64,000 nucleotides of DNA from CAWJMD01 sp963700925 (GTDB lineage Bacteria > Actinomycetota > Actinomycetes > Actinomycetales > CAWJMD01). Shown piece after piece: positions 7,978 through 16,171 of this stretch. The stretch covers positions 3,782,001 to 3,846,000 of the forward strand of contig OY969553.1 in the NCBI GenBank assembly GCA_963700925.1, in the 5' to 3' direction. A program made the translations under genes and the position numbers. Within the stretch, counting starts at the first letter, position 1. Each line of letters opens with the position of its first letter. A model generated the notes under the pieces. The model searched no databases. It was given only the letters and a program-made list of their open reading frames with translations, and was not told where the DNA came from.

Positions 7978-9696
7978 GTGTCGACCGCTCACGTGCTCCT
8001 GCAGGCGCTCGAAGACCTCCGCGGTGTCGTCGAACGGCTCGACCTCCCGCTGGCCGTGGCCGACGTGCACGAAGCCCAGCGCACCCGAAGCCAGCTGATC
8101 GACCAGCTCGACGACTACCTGCTGCCTCGCCTGAGGCAGCTCGACGCTCCGCTCCTTGCCGTCGTGGGCGGCTCCACCGGCGCAGGCAAGTCGACGCTGG
8201 TCAACTCGCTCGTGGGCAGTGAGGTCTCCCGGGCCGGCGTGCTGCGGCCGACCACGCGCTCGCCGGTGCTGGTGCACCACCCCGACGACGCCGACTGGTT
8301 CACGACTAGCCGCGTCCTGCCCTCGCTCGCCCGGCTCACCGGCGACGACGCCGAACCGTCACGCGAGACGACGGACCGCCGCATCACCAGTCTCCGGCTG
8401 GTCGCCGGCGCGGCCCTGCCACCCGGACTGGCCCTCGTCGATGCCCCCGACATCGACTCTGTGGTGGACGCGAACCGCGAGCTCGCCACCCAGCTGCTGG
8501 CGGCCGGCGACCTGTGGCTATTCGTCACCACGGCGGCCCGCTACGCGGATGCCGTCCCATGGGACCTGCTGCGCACGTCGGTCGACCGCGGTACGGCAGT
8601 GGCGGTCGTGCTCAACCGGGTGCCGCCTGAGGCGATGACCGAGGTGCGCACCGACCTGGCAACCATGTTGCGCGACAACGGTCTTTCGACGGCGCCGCTG
8701 TTCACCGTGGCGGAAGGGGCCACGGTCGACGGCCTTCTGCCGCCGAGCGATGTCGCGGCCCTGCGCTCGTGGCTGGTGGGTCTCGCGTCCAGCAGCCGGG
8801 CCCGCCAGATGGTCGTCCGCCGCACTCTCGGAGGCGCCCTGGACTCTCTTCGCGTCCGACTGCCCGTGCTGGCGGGCGCAGCGGACGCCCAGGCCGAGGC
8901 GGCCGAGACGCTGCGCGTCGAGGTGAACAAGGCCTACACGGAGGCCGACCACCAGCTCGAGAAGGGACTCACCGACGGCTCGCTGCTGCGCGGTGAGGTC
9001 CTTGCCCGGTGGCAGGAGTTCGTCGGTACAGGCGAGTTCTTCCGCGGTTTGGAGTCGGCGATGGGACGCCTGCGCGACCGTGTCGTGCGCGCTGTCACGG
9101 GCAGACCCGCGCCGGCCGAACCGCTCGGGGAGGCCCTGCAGTCCGGCGTGTTCGCGCTGGTGCGCGCCCAGGCGGAGGAAGCCTCGGAGCGGGCGCTGGT
9201 GCGGTGGCGCGGTTCGGCGGCCGGGCACGCCCTGCTGGCCGAGGCCGGCCCTGACGCGGTCGGCCTGAGCCCCGACTTCGACGAGCGCCTCGAGCGGCTC
9301 GTGCGTGACTGGCAGGGATACGTGCTCGACCTCGTACGCACCCAGGGTCAGTCGAAGCGGTCTCAGGCCAGGGCGCTGTCGTTCGGTGTCAACGCACTCG
9401 GGGTGGTGCTGATGCTCGTGGTGTTCGCCAGCACAGCGTTCATCCCCACCGGCGCCGAGCTCGGGGTGGGCGCCGGCAGCGCGGTGGTCGGCCAGAAGCT
9501 GCTCGAGGCGATCTTCGGCGACCAAGCGGTGCGGACGCTGGCCGCCAAGGCACGGGGCGAGCTCCTGATGCGCGTGGACGAGCTGCTTGGGCAGGAGCGC
9601 GACCGCCTGCTCGGCCTGGTCGAGGCGGTCCCGGTCGATCCTGAGGCGGGGCAGGCTCTGCACGACCTCGACCGGCGCATCCGGTCGGCGCGATGA
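7978..9696 (+). CDS. Dynamin-like GTPase A (YfjP/DynA type)
   Basis: 572 aa from the GTG at 7978, which follows AGGAGAAGG; GTG 7951 is an alternative. The G domain is N-terminal: P-loop GGSTGAGKST at residues 64-73, switch region RPTTRSPV, a G3-like LVDAPDIDS and an NRVP in the G4 position. A long helical stalk with coiled-coil character follows (about 300-440). A hydrophobic hairpin lies near residues 460-510 (NALGVVLMLVVFASTAF and onward), and a helical tail ends the protein. This resembles the membrane-remodelling DynA/DynB pairs of actinomycetes, which act at division septa in Streptomyces. The stop overlaps the next start by 4 nt (ATGA). Confidence 0.85.
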   Translation: MSTAHVLLQALEDLRGVVERLDLPLAVADVHEAQRTRSQLIDQLDDYLLPRLRQLDAPLLAVVGGSTGAGKSTLVNSLVGSEVSRAGVLRPTTRSPVLVHHPDDADWFTTSRVLPSLARLTGDDAEPSRETTDRRITSLRLVAGAALPPGLALVDAPDIDSVVDANRELATQLLAAGDLWLFVTTAARYADAVPWDLLRTSVDRGTAVAVVLNRVPPEAMTEVRTDLATMLRDNGLSTAPLFTVAEGATVDGLLPPSDVAALRSWLVGLASSSRARQMVVRRTLGGALDSLRVRLPVLAGAADAQAEAAETLRVEVNKAYTEADHQLEKGLTDGSLLRGEVLARWQEFVGTGEFFRGLESAMGRLRDRVVRAVTGRPAPAEPLGEALQSGVFALVRAQAEEASERALVRWRGSAAGHALLAEAGPDAVGLSPDFDERLERLVRDWQGYVLDLVRTQGQSKRSQARALSFGVNALGVVLMLVVFASTAFIPTGAELGVGAGSAVVGQKLLEAIFGDQAVRTLAAKARGELLMRVDELLGQERDRLLGLVEAVPVDPEAGQALHDLDRRIRSAR

Positions 9697-11333
9697 GCGT
9701 GCGCAGCCGGCTGCGCAAACGCCGCGCCCCCGACGTCCCCGCCCGGCTCGAGAGCCTGCGAACCGCGCTCACCGCGGGCCGCGACCGTCTCGACCCCGAG
9801 GCCTCGGCCGAGGCCGAGGCGGTGCTCGCGCGCACCGACGAGCGCCTGGCCTTCGGCCCCGACCTCACCGTGGTCGCCTTGGCCGGGGCCACGGGCAGTG
9901 GCAAGTCGTCGCTCTTCAACGCGCTGGCGGGCATCGAGGTGGCGACCGTCGGCGCGCGGCGCCCCACCACCTCGAGCCCGACGGCCGTGGTCTGGGGAGA
10001 CGACGCGCCAGCACTGCTCGACTGGCTCGACGTGCCGCGCCGTCACCGGACGAGCCGCGAGTCGGCCCTTGACGGGTCCGACCAGAGCGACCTGTTCGGG
10101 CTGGTGCTGCTCGACCTTCCCGACCACGACTCGAAGGCGATGTCGCACCGGCTCGAGGTCGACCGCCTGGTCGGCCTGGTCGACCTCCTGGTCTGGGTCG
10201 TCGACCCGCAGAAGTACGCGGACGAGGTGCTGCACGAGCGCTACCTGCGGCGGTTGAGTGGCCACCAGGCGGTGACCGTGGTGGTGCTGAACCAGATCGA
10301 CCGGCTGCCGGATGACGACGTGCTCGCCTGCGTCGCAGACCTGAAACGCCTTCTGGTGGAAGACGGTCTGCACGACGTGCCAGTGATCCCCACGTCGGCG
10401 GTCACCGGCGATGGCGTCGACGAGCTGCGTGGCGCTGTCGTCGAGGCGGTGCGTGCCCGGGAGGCTGTCGCCATCCGCTCCGCCGCCGACCTCGACCGGG
10501 CCGCCACGCGCCTGCGGGCCGACGTGGGCGACTCCGAGGCGGACCCGGCCGATGTGGCGGGCCGCGACCTGCTCATCACGGCGCTCGCGAATGCGGCAGG
10601 TGTGCCGGCCGTGCTCGACGCCGTGCATGCCGACGTGCGTCGCCAGGCCGCGGCCAGGTTGGGGTGGCCGTTCGTACGGTGGGTCGCCCGTCTGCGCCCG
10701 GACCCCCTGAAGCGCTTGCGGATCGGCCCGGCTCCGGAGGGCGAGGACGAGGCCCTGCGGCGCATGACCCGCACCTCCCTGCCCGAGCCCACGCAGGCGC
10801 AGCGTGCCCAGGTCGAGCTCGCGTCTCGGCAGGTGGCGACCAGGTCGTCAGCGGGGCTGCCCCAGCGATGGGCCGACGCCATCCGGGTGGCCGCTGCGCC
10901 GCCCGGGGCGGACCTGACCGACAGCCTCGACCGGGCGGTGGCGACGGTCGACCTCGCGTACCGGCGCCCCCTCTGGTGGGCGGTCGCCGGTGCTCTGCAG
11001 CTGCTGCTGGCGGTCGCCGCAGTCCTGGGGCTGCTGTGGCTGGGGGTGCTCGGGGTGGTGGCCTGGCTGCAGCTTCCAGAGCTCGTGACACCCATGCTGG
11101 GGCCGGTGCCGTGGCCGACGCTACTGCTGCTCGGTGGACTGGCGGCAGGGCTGCTGATCGCCGTTCTCGGTCGCCCGCTCGCCGCAGCCGCCGCCAGGCG
11201 GCGTCGTCGCCACGTCGAGGGTCGGCTCCGTGAGGCCGTGGCGGGTGTGGCGCACGAGCACGTGCTCGACCCGGTGGCGCAGGTGCTGACAGACCACCGC
11301 ACGACCCGTGAGGCGCTGGCGCCGCAGGGTTGA
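9693..11333 (+). CDS. Dynamin-like GTPase B (DynB type), partner of the upstream GTPase
   Basis: 546 aa, translationally coupled to GTPase A through ATGA at 9693-9696. P-loop GATGSGKSSL at about 65-74, switch I RRPTTSSPTAVVW, G3 LLDLPDHDS, and G4 NQID, which gives guanine specificity. Residues 425-505 contain two long hydrophobic stretches (WWAVAGALQLLLAVAAVLGL and TLLLLGGLAAGLLIAVLG), then a basic run AAAARRRRRH. The N terminus is very basic (MSVRSRLRKRR). The coupled pair probably forms a hetero-oligomer on the inner membrane. The following ssb and ettA genes are on the same strand but 160 bp or more away and may have their own promoters. Confidence 0.85.
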   Translation: MSVRSRLRKRRAPDVPARLESLRTALTAGRDRLDPEASAEAEAVLARTDERLAFGPDLTVVALAGATGSGKSSLFNALAGIEVATVGARRPTTSSPTAVVWGDDAPALLDWLDVPRRHRTSRESALDGSDQSDLFGLVLLDLPDHDSKAMSHRLEVDRLVGLVDLLVWVVDPQKYADEVLHERYLRRLSGHQAVTVVVLNQIDRLPDDDVLACVADLKRLLVEDGLHDVPVIPTSAVTGDGVDELRGAVVEAVRAREAVAIRSAADLDRAATRLRADVGDSEADPADVAGRDLLITALANAAGVPAVLDAVHADVRRQAAARLGWPFVRWVARLRPDPLKRLRIGPAPEGEDEALRRMTRTSLPEPTQAQRAQVELASRQVATRSSAGLPQRWADAIRVAAAPPGADLTDSLDRAVATVDLAYRRPLWWAVAGALQLLLAVAAVLGLLWLGVLGVVAWLQLPELVTPMLGPVPWPTLLLLGGLAAGLLIAVLGRPLAAAAARRRRRHVEGRLREAVAGVAHEHVLDPVAQVLTDHRTTREALAPQG

Positions 11334-11392
11334 CTCGTGGTTGCGGCCATGAGCGGTTCTCGCGCCGTACCCAGGGGGCCCACCCCACCGAG

Positions 11393-11401
11393 TTGTCCAC
11401 A
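11393..11401 (+). promoter_or_regulatory. Single DnaA-box match (TTGTCCACA)
   Basis: TTGTCCACA is an exact match to the actinobacterial DnaA box and lies 93 bp upstream of the ssb-like gene. There is only one copy, with no cluster or AT-rich stretch, so this is not an origin. A DnaA-linked control of ssb is possible; a chance match is also possible. Confidence 0.25.
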
Positions 11402-11493
11402 GGTGCGACCTCGGGGGTGGTCTGAGGTGGGCGCGCTCGACGAGCCTTCGGGACGACCCGCACCGTGCAGGTCCTGACCCTGGAGGAGCACCC

Positions 11494-12003
11494 ATGTACG
11501 AGACCCACGTGAGCGTGGTCGGCAACCTGGTCGCCGACCCCGTGATGCGAGAGACGGAGCGCGGCCGCAAGGTGGCCAACTTCCGCATCGCCGTGACCGA
11601 ACGGCGCTGGAGCGCGGACGAGAAGGCGCACGTCGACGGCCGCACCTCGTTCTTCAGCGTGAACTGCTGGGGCTACCTGGCCACGAACGTCGCCGAGTGC
11701 CTCGAGAAGGGTGACCGGGCGGTCGTCAGCGGCCGGCTCAGCGTGCGCGAGTACCAGGTCGAAGACAAGTACACGCGCAACAGCGTCGAGATCGAGGCGA
11801 CCGCGGTCGGACACGATCTGACGTTCGGCACCACCAAGTTCGTCCGCGTGATCCGTTCGCCACAGGTCGAGACCGCGCCGGCCGACGACGAGCCCGGGGT
11901 CGACGAGGAGGAGGACGACCCGTTCAGCACCGGCGAGTACATCGAGGTCGACGGGCTCACGGTCGACCGTGCCGGTGTGGTGCTCACGTCCGTGCCCACC
12001 TGA
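11494..12003 (+). CDS. ssb: Single-stranded DNA-binding protein, secondary paralogue
   Basis: 169 aa with CTGGAGGAGCACCC just upstream of the ATG. The OB fold covers residues 1-115: ETHVSVVGNLVADPVMRETE, FRIAVTERRW, SFFSVNCWGYLATNVAECLE, KGDRAVVSGRLSVREY. The acidic tail (DDEPGVDEEEDDPFSTGEYIEV) carries DDPF internally but lacks the terminal acidic DDxPF tip used to bind replication partners, and about 25 residues follow it. That fits a secondary SSB rather than the primary replicative one. Its stop codon lies in the first unit of the 10-bp repeat array. Confidence 0.9.
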   Translation: MYETHVSVVGNLVADPVMRETERGRKVANFRIAVTERRWSADEKAHVDGRTSFFSVNCWGYLATNVAECLEKGDRAVVSGRLSVREYQVEDKYTRNSVEIEATAVGHDLTFGTTKFVRVIRSPQVETAPADDEPGVDEEEDDPFSTGEYIEVDGLTVDRAGVVLTSVPT

Positions 12004-12099
12004 ACCCGCCTGCGTCCGCCTGAGCCCACCTGAGTCAAGCTGAGCCCACCTGAGTCCAGCTGAGCCCGACTGAGCCCACCTGAGCCTGCCTGAGTAGGA
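12000..12099. repeat. Tandem array of ten 10-bp units (consensus CTGAGCCCAC)
   Basis: From 12000 the sequence steps in exact 10-bp units: ctgaacccgc, ctgcgtccgc, ctgagcccac, ctgagtcaag, ctgagcccac, ctgagtccag, ctgagcccga, ctgagcccac, ctgagcctgc, ctgagtagga. Nine of ten begin CTGA. The period is close to one helical turn. The first unit contains the ssb stop codon. Because TGA recurs every 10 bases, all three forward frames are closed. The array may be a slippage-prone spacer or a protein-binding site with helical phasing; there is no evidence for either. Confidence 0.85.
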
Positions 12100-12162
12100 G
12101 TCACACCGGGGTCGAGTACGTGAGCGGAGGGCGCTCGACCGGCCGGGGCCGAGACTGCGGAC

Positions 12163-12249
12163 ATGCTCTCGCGCTCCGGCCAGGTCCTCGCCGCCCTCGG
12201 TGCGCTGGTCCTCGTCTTCCTGCTGGCTGGCGGCTTCTCGATGTGGTGA
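12163..12249 (+). CDS. Possible 28-aa single-pass membrane peptide
   Basis: ATG to TGA encodes 28 residues. A short basic head (MLSRSGQ) is followed by a hydrophobic segment of about 20 residues (VLAALGALVLVFLLAGGF) and ends SMW. The shape is that of a membrane microprotein. The ribosome binding site is weak (GACTGCGG), and the ettA start lies 77 bp downstream. It could equally be chance in GC-rich DNA, though the clean charge and hydrophobic layout is suggestive. Confidence 0.3.
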   Translation: MLSRSGQVLAALGALVLVFLLAGGFSMW

Positions 12250-12325
12250 GCCAGCGCCTCGCCCATGAACCGGCCAGCGCGCAACGCGATTCGGTCGCTC
12301 GTCCCACGCGCACTAGCCTGGAACC

Positions 12326-14008
12326 ATGGCGGAGTTCATTTACACGATGTACAAGGCGCGCAAGGCCCACGGCGACAAGCTCATCCTCGACGACGTCACG
12401 ATGAGCTTCCTGCCGGGCGCGAAGATCGGCGTCGTCGGGCCGAACGGGGCCGGCAAGTCGACGATCCTCAAGATCATGGCCGGGCTCGACGAGCCGTCCA
12501 ACGGCGAGGCCCGCCTGTCGCCGGGGTACAGCGTCGGCATCCTGATGCAGGAGCCCGAGCTGAACGAGAACAAGGACGTCTTGGGGAACGTGCAGGAGGG
12601 TCTCGGCGGCATCCAGGAGAAGCTCGACCGCTTCAACGCGATCTCCGCGCAGATGGGCGAGCCCGACGCCGACTTCGACACGCTCCTTGCGGAGATGGGT
12701 GAGCTGCAGGAGGCGCTGGACCACGCCGACGCCTGGGACCTGGACTCCCAGATCGAGCAGGCCATGGACGCCCTGCGCTGCCCCCCGCCGGACGCCGACG
12801 TGTCGGTGCTCTCTGGTGGTGAGCGGCGTCGTGTCGCGCTCTGCAAGCTGCTGCTGAGCAAGCCCGACCTGCTGCTGCTGGACGAGCCGACGAACCACCT
12901 GGACGCCGAGAGCGTGCAGTGGCTCGAGCAGCACCTCGCCAAGTACCCCGGTGCCGTACTGGCCGTGACCCACGACCGGTACTTCCTCGACAACGTCGCC
13001 CAGTGGATCGCCGAGGTCGACCGCGGCCGGCTCTACCCGTACGAGGGCAACTACTCCACCTACCTGGAGAAGAAGCAGGAGCGGCTGAAGGTCCAGGGCA
13101 AGAAGGACGCCAAGCTCGCGAAGCGCCTCGCGAACGAGCTGGAGTGGGTTCGCTCGAACGCCAAGGCCCGCCAGACGAAGTCGAAGTCACGGCTCGCCCG
13201 CTACGAGGAGATGGCGGCCGAGGCGGACCGGACGCGCAAGCTCGACTTCGAGGAGATCCAGGTGCCTCCGGGTCCGCGGCTCGGAGGCCAGGTCATCGAG
13301 GTCAAGGGGCTGCGCAAGGGCTTCGACGACCGCATCCTCATCGACAACCTGTCGTTCTCGTTGCCCCGCAACGGGATCGTTGGGGTCATCGGTCCCAACG
13401 GCGTCGGCAAGACCACCCTGTTCAAGACGATCGTGGGCCTCGAGGAGCCTGACGACGGCGTCGTGAGGGTCGGCGACACGGTCAAGATCTCGTACGTCGA
13501 CCAGAGCCGTGCCGGTCTCGACCCGAAGAAGACGCTGTGGGAGGTGGTCTCCGACGGGCTCGACTACATCCAGGTCGGCCACGTCGAGATCCCCTCTCGC
13601 GCATACGTTTCCCAGTTCGGCTTCAAAGGTCCCGACCAGCAGAAGCCCGCCGGCGTGCTGTCTGGCGGCGAGCGCAACCGCCTGAACCTGGCGCTCACGC
13701 TCAAGGAGGGCGGCAACCTCCTGCTGCTCGACGAGCCGACCAACGACCTCGACGTCGAGACGCTCGGGTCCCTCGAGAACGCGTTGCTCGACTTCCCCGG
13801 CTGTGCCGTGGTCATCTCCCACGACCGGTGGTTCCTCGACCGCGTCTGCACGCACATCCTGGCCTTCGAGGGAACGGACGAGAACCCGTCTCAGTGGTAC
13901 TGGTTCGAGGGCAACTTCGAGGCATACGAGGCCAACAAGGTCGAGCGTCTAGGCGTCGAGGCGGCCCGTCCGCACCGTGTGACGTACCGCAAGCTCACGC
14001 GCGACTGA
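12326..14008 (+). CDS. ettA: ABC-F energy-dependent translational throttle protein
   Basis: 560 aa, soluble, with two ABC ATPase domains, close to the usual EttA length of about 555. Domain 1: Walker A GPNGAGKST, signature LSGGERRRVALCKLLL, Walker B LLLLDEPTNHLD. It contains the EttA-specific arm (NENKDVLGNVQEGLGG). The P-site tRNA-interaction linker follows (about 240-320, rich in Lys/Arg: KSKSRLARYEEMAAEADR). Domain 2: Walker A GPNGVGKTT, signature LSGGERNRLNLALTL, Walker B LLLLDEPTNDLD. EttA binds the ribosomal E site and gates the first peptide bond according to ATP/ADP. No membrane segments. Confidence 0.95.
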   Translation: MAEFIYTMYKARKAHGDKLILDDVTMSFLPGAKIGVVGPNGAGKSTILKIMAGLDEPSNGEARLSPGYSVGILMQEPELNENKDVLGNVQEGLGGIQEKLDRFNAISAQMGEPDADFDTLLAEMGELQEALDHADAWDLDSQIEQAMDALRCPPPDADVSVLSGGERRRVALCKLLLSKPDLLLLDEPTNHLDAESVQWLEQHLAKYPGAVLAVTHDRYFLDNVAQWIAEVDRGRLYPYEGNYSTYLEKKQERLKVQGKKDAKLAKRLANELEWVRSNAKARQTKSKSRLARYEEMAAEADRTRKLDFEEIQVPPGPRLGGQVIEVKGLRKGFDDRILIDNLSFSLPRNGIVGVIGPNGVGKTTLFKTIVGLEEPDDGVVRVGDTVKISYVDQSRAGLDPKKTLWEVVSDGLDYIQVGHVEIPSRAYVSQFGFKGPDQQKPAGVLSGGERNRLNLALTLKEGGNLLLLDEPTNDLDVETLGSLENALLDFPGCAVVISHDRWFLDRVCTHILAFEGTDENPSQWYWFEGNFEAYEANKVERLGVEAARPHRVTYRKLTRD

Positions 14009-14012
14009 GGGG

Positions 14013-14708
14013 TCACGCCTCCGGCGCAGGCGTGGGGAAGCGGACGTCGACAGACTGTTGGCCGAAGGAGCGCCGCCCGATCTCCATCATCACGCCGAGA
14101 TGCGCCAGCCCCACCAGTGCTCCTGCGATGGACACGGCCGCGGTACTCGCTCCCGAAGCGTCTGCCACCAGAGCGCCCAGCGTCCCCGCGATGATGGTGT
14201 TGGTGACGTTCACGAACATCGTCGTGCTGCCGACGATGTGGCTGACGATATGGCGCTTGGTGCCCATCGTGTACGTCCTCAGCACGCCCGCTGCGTCGTC
14301 GTGCCACGACGTGACCAGGTACCTCTCGAGCGCGGGATCCATCTCCACGTAAGCAGCGCGAAGGCGATTCATGCCGATGATGAGCTCCGCGTCGTCCATG
14401 CTGGCGTTGTGAACCCGGACGGCCGTCAGCGTTCCGAGCACCAGGATCGTCGAGGTCAGGCCGATCGAGAGCACCTGGAAGGCCGTGCCGAAGCCTGACG
14501 CCTGCGTGACGAGAGCCAGTACCACCAGGGCCGCCGACGCCACGGTGAGGTGGATCGAGATCCGGCTCATCACCTCGGACCAGGTCAAACCCCGGGTCGC
14601 CAGCAGGCTCCAGTGCTCGGTGGCGAGCAGTTGCGCGCGCACGGCGGGAGGTAGGTCCGGCGGCGGTGGAGCCGAGAGGGCTGACGTGTCTGGCCCGACT
14701 GACGACAT
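14013..14708 (-). CDS. Four-helix membrane protein, function unknown
   Basis: 231 aa from the ATG at 14708, chosen over a longer frame because GAGGAGAGGCC lies directly upstream. The N terminus (residues 1-35) is Pro-rich and soluble. Hydrophobic segments lie near 58-78, 84-104, 160-180 and 185-205, with a soluble loop at about 105-155 (NASMDDAELIIGMNRLRAAY, then VEMDPALERYLVTSWHDDAA). This looks like a two-hairpin membrane protein with a central cytosolic domain. I do not recognise a named family with certainty. The gene is convergent with ettA, with 4 bp between their stops. Confidence 0.7.
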   Translation of the reverse strand: MSSVGPDTSALSAPPPPDLPPAVRAQLLATEHWSLLATRGLTWSEVMSRISIHLTVASAALVVLALVTQASGFGTAFQVLSIGLTSTILVLGTLTAVRVHNASMDDAELIIGMNRLRAAYVEMDPALERYLVTSWHDDAAGVLRTYTMGTKRHIVSHIVGSTTMFVNVTNTIIAGTLGALVADASGASTAAVSIAGALVGLAHLGVMMEIGRRSFGQQSVDVRFPTPAPEA

Positions 14709-14797
14709 GGCCTCTCCTCGACTGGACCTCAGGTGGAGCGTCACCACATGGTGCCGCCTCGGTGCGGCCGGCACCAGACGCGATGGCGTGACCCGAC

Positions 14798-14854
14798 TCA
14801 GCCCGATCGGTGGAGGGTTGTTCGTCCAGCAGACGAAGAAGCCTCCGGTCTTCG
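14798..14854 (+). repeat. 57-bp direct repeat, left copy
   Basis: This 57-bp segment matches 15174-15230 at 52 of 57 positions in the same orientation, with no gaps. It contains the small palindrome TCGTCCAGCAGACGA and the inverted pair GAAGA/TCTTC. The two copies bracket a truncated acetyltransferase remnant. It looks like a dispersed extragenic repeat and not part of a gene. Confidence 0.75.
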
Positions 14855-14884
14855 GGTGTCTGCGGTTCCGCGGACGACGACAGC

Positions 14885-15106
14885 ACGATCGGCGACGACC
14901 TGCGCAGCGCGCGGCGGCGGGGGCACGCGACGGAGATGCTGCGCCGTGCCCTGCCCGTTGCTGCCGGTCTCGGGATCGACAGCGCTCTGGTCACGTGCGA
15001 CACAGGCAACGTCGCATCGCGCCGCGTGATCGAGTCCGACAGCGGGGTGCTCGAGGACGAGCGGGGCGACAAGCTGCGGTTCTGGGTGCGGACGTCGCCG
15101 GCCTGA
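14885..15106 (+). pseudogene. GNAT acetyltransferase, C-terminal fragment only
   Basis: From about 14885 the frame reads a typical GNAT motif A and end: IGDDLRSARRRGHATEMLRR, then ALPVAAGLGIDSALVTCDTG, NVASRRVIESD, and KLRFWV before the TGA. This is the acetyl-CoA-binding half; the N-terminal half (about 90 residues) is missing and is replaced by the 57-bp repeat. The expected SGG is SDSG. There is no plausible start or ribosome binding site. I conclude it is a gene fragment left after a deletion or rearrangement between or at the flanking repeats. Confidence 0.7.
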
Positions 15107-15173
15107 GCTGAGGGGTGACCGCGTCCGAGCCGCGAAGACTTTGATGTCCTGCGAACACCACAGTTTTCGCGCG

Positions 15174-15230
15174 TCAGCCCGAAGGGTGGAGGGTTGCTCG
15201 TCCAGCAGACGAAGAAGGCTCCTGTCTTCG
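15174..15230 (+). repeat. 57-bp direct repeat, right copy
   Basis: Second copy of the repeat at 14798-14854 (52/57 identical). It ends 13 bp before the stop of the thioesterase gene and could act as its 3' boundary. The bases between the copies, 14855-15173, hold only the acetyltransferase fragment. Confidence 0.75.
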
Positions 15231-15243
15231 ATCTCAGAGGACG

Positions 15244-16152
15244 TCAGCTGTCGCGTGGCGGCCGGATCATGCCCTCCTGGGCGACGCTGGCCACGAGCCT
15301 GCCGTCCTGGCTGAAGATGCGGCCGATCCCGAGGCCACGCCCGCCCTGGGCGGACGGGCTGGACTGCACGTACAGGAGCCACTCGTCGACGCGGACGGGG
15401 CGGTGCCACCACATCGCGTGGTCGAGGCTCGCCATCTTCACGCCGACGGCCCAGCTCTGCGAGTGCCGCCGCAGCACCGACTCGAGCAGCGTGTAGTCGC
15501 TCACGTACCCCAGCACAGCTCGGTGCAGCAGGTCGTCGTCGGGTAGAGGAGCAACTGCCTTCATCCAGACTGCCTGTCGCGCAGTAGGTTCCGGGTCTGG
15601 CTTGAGGTAGATGGGCTGCTCCACGTGCCGAAGGTCGAACGGGCGCCCGTACGACCAGTACCTCGTGGCCGGGTGGTCGATGTGTCCCAGCAGCTCTGCG
15701 GTCGTCGGCAGCTCGTCGGGTCCTGGCACGTCGGGCATCTCGTCCGCATGGTCGAAGCCGCCGTCGACGTCCTGGAACGAGGCGATCATCGACAGGATCG
15801 GCTTGCCGAACTGCAGTGCATGCACCCGCCGTGCGGTGAACGAGCGGCCGTCGCGCAGTCGCTCGACCGCGAACTGGATCGGCTCCGTCGAGTCGCCCGG
15901 CCGGAGGAAGTAGCCGTGCATCGAGTGCACCGGGCGGTCCCTCTGCACGGTCCGCGATGCAGCGACCAGCGTCTGGCCCAGTACCTGGCCGCCGAAGACC
16001 CGTCCGTGCGGCTGCTTCTGGCTGTCGCCCTCGAACAGGTCCTGGCCGCGGTCGTCCTCGCCGAGGGCCCGCAGGTCCATCATCGAGATGAGCGACCGGA
16101 GCACGTCGTGCCCCGACTGGTGTTCGGGTGTGGCGGTCTCCTCGGTGGCCAA
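15244..16152 (-). CDS. tesB: Acyl-CoA thioesterase II (TesB family)
   Basis: 302 aa, the usual TesB length, made of two hotdog domains. The N-terminal domain contains the typical stretch HGRVFGGQVLGQTLVAAS and, later, MHGYFLRPGDS. The C-terminal hotdog contains LGYVSDYTLLES, then SLDHAMWWHRPVRVDEWLLY and GRIFSQDGRLVASVAQEGMI. The catalytic Asp/Thr/Gln triad of TesB fits the Asp of VSDYTLLE and the Gln of VAQEG. It hydrolyses acyl-CoA to free acid and CoA. It is co-directional with and 19 bp downstream of the TetR gene, near a beta-oxidation-type operon, so it probably belongs to the same fatty-acyl regulon. Confidence 0.93.
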   Translation of the reverse strand: MATEETATPEHQSGHDVLRSLISMMDLRALGEDDRGQDLFEGDSQKQPHGRVFGGQVLGQTLVAASRTVQRDRPVHSMHGYFLRPGDSTEPIQFAVERLRDGRSFTARRVHALQFGKPILSMIASFQDVDGGFDHADEMPDVPGPDELPTTAELLGHIDHPATRYWSYGRPFDLRHVEQPIYLKPDPEPTARQAVWMKAVAPLPDDDLLHRAVLGYVSDYTLLESVLRRHSQSWAVGVKMASLDHAMWWHRPVRVDEWLLYVQSSPSAQGGRGLGIGRIFSQDGRLVASVAQEGMIRPPRDS

Positions 16153-16171
16153 GCCCTCTCCCTCGTCGTGG

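Noticed and set aside
12000..12099. Short-period repeats as a CRISPR array
   Set aside because: Units are 10 bp, contiguous and imperfect, with no spacers; no cas gene is in the window. The 3 x 18-bp repeat at 59056 is likewise contiguous.
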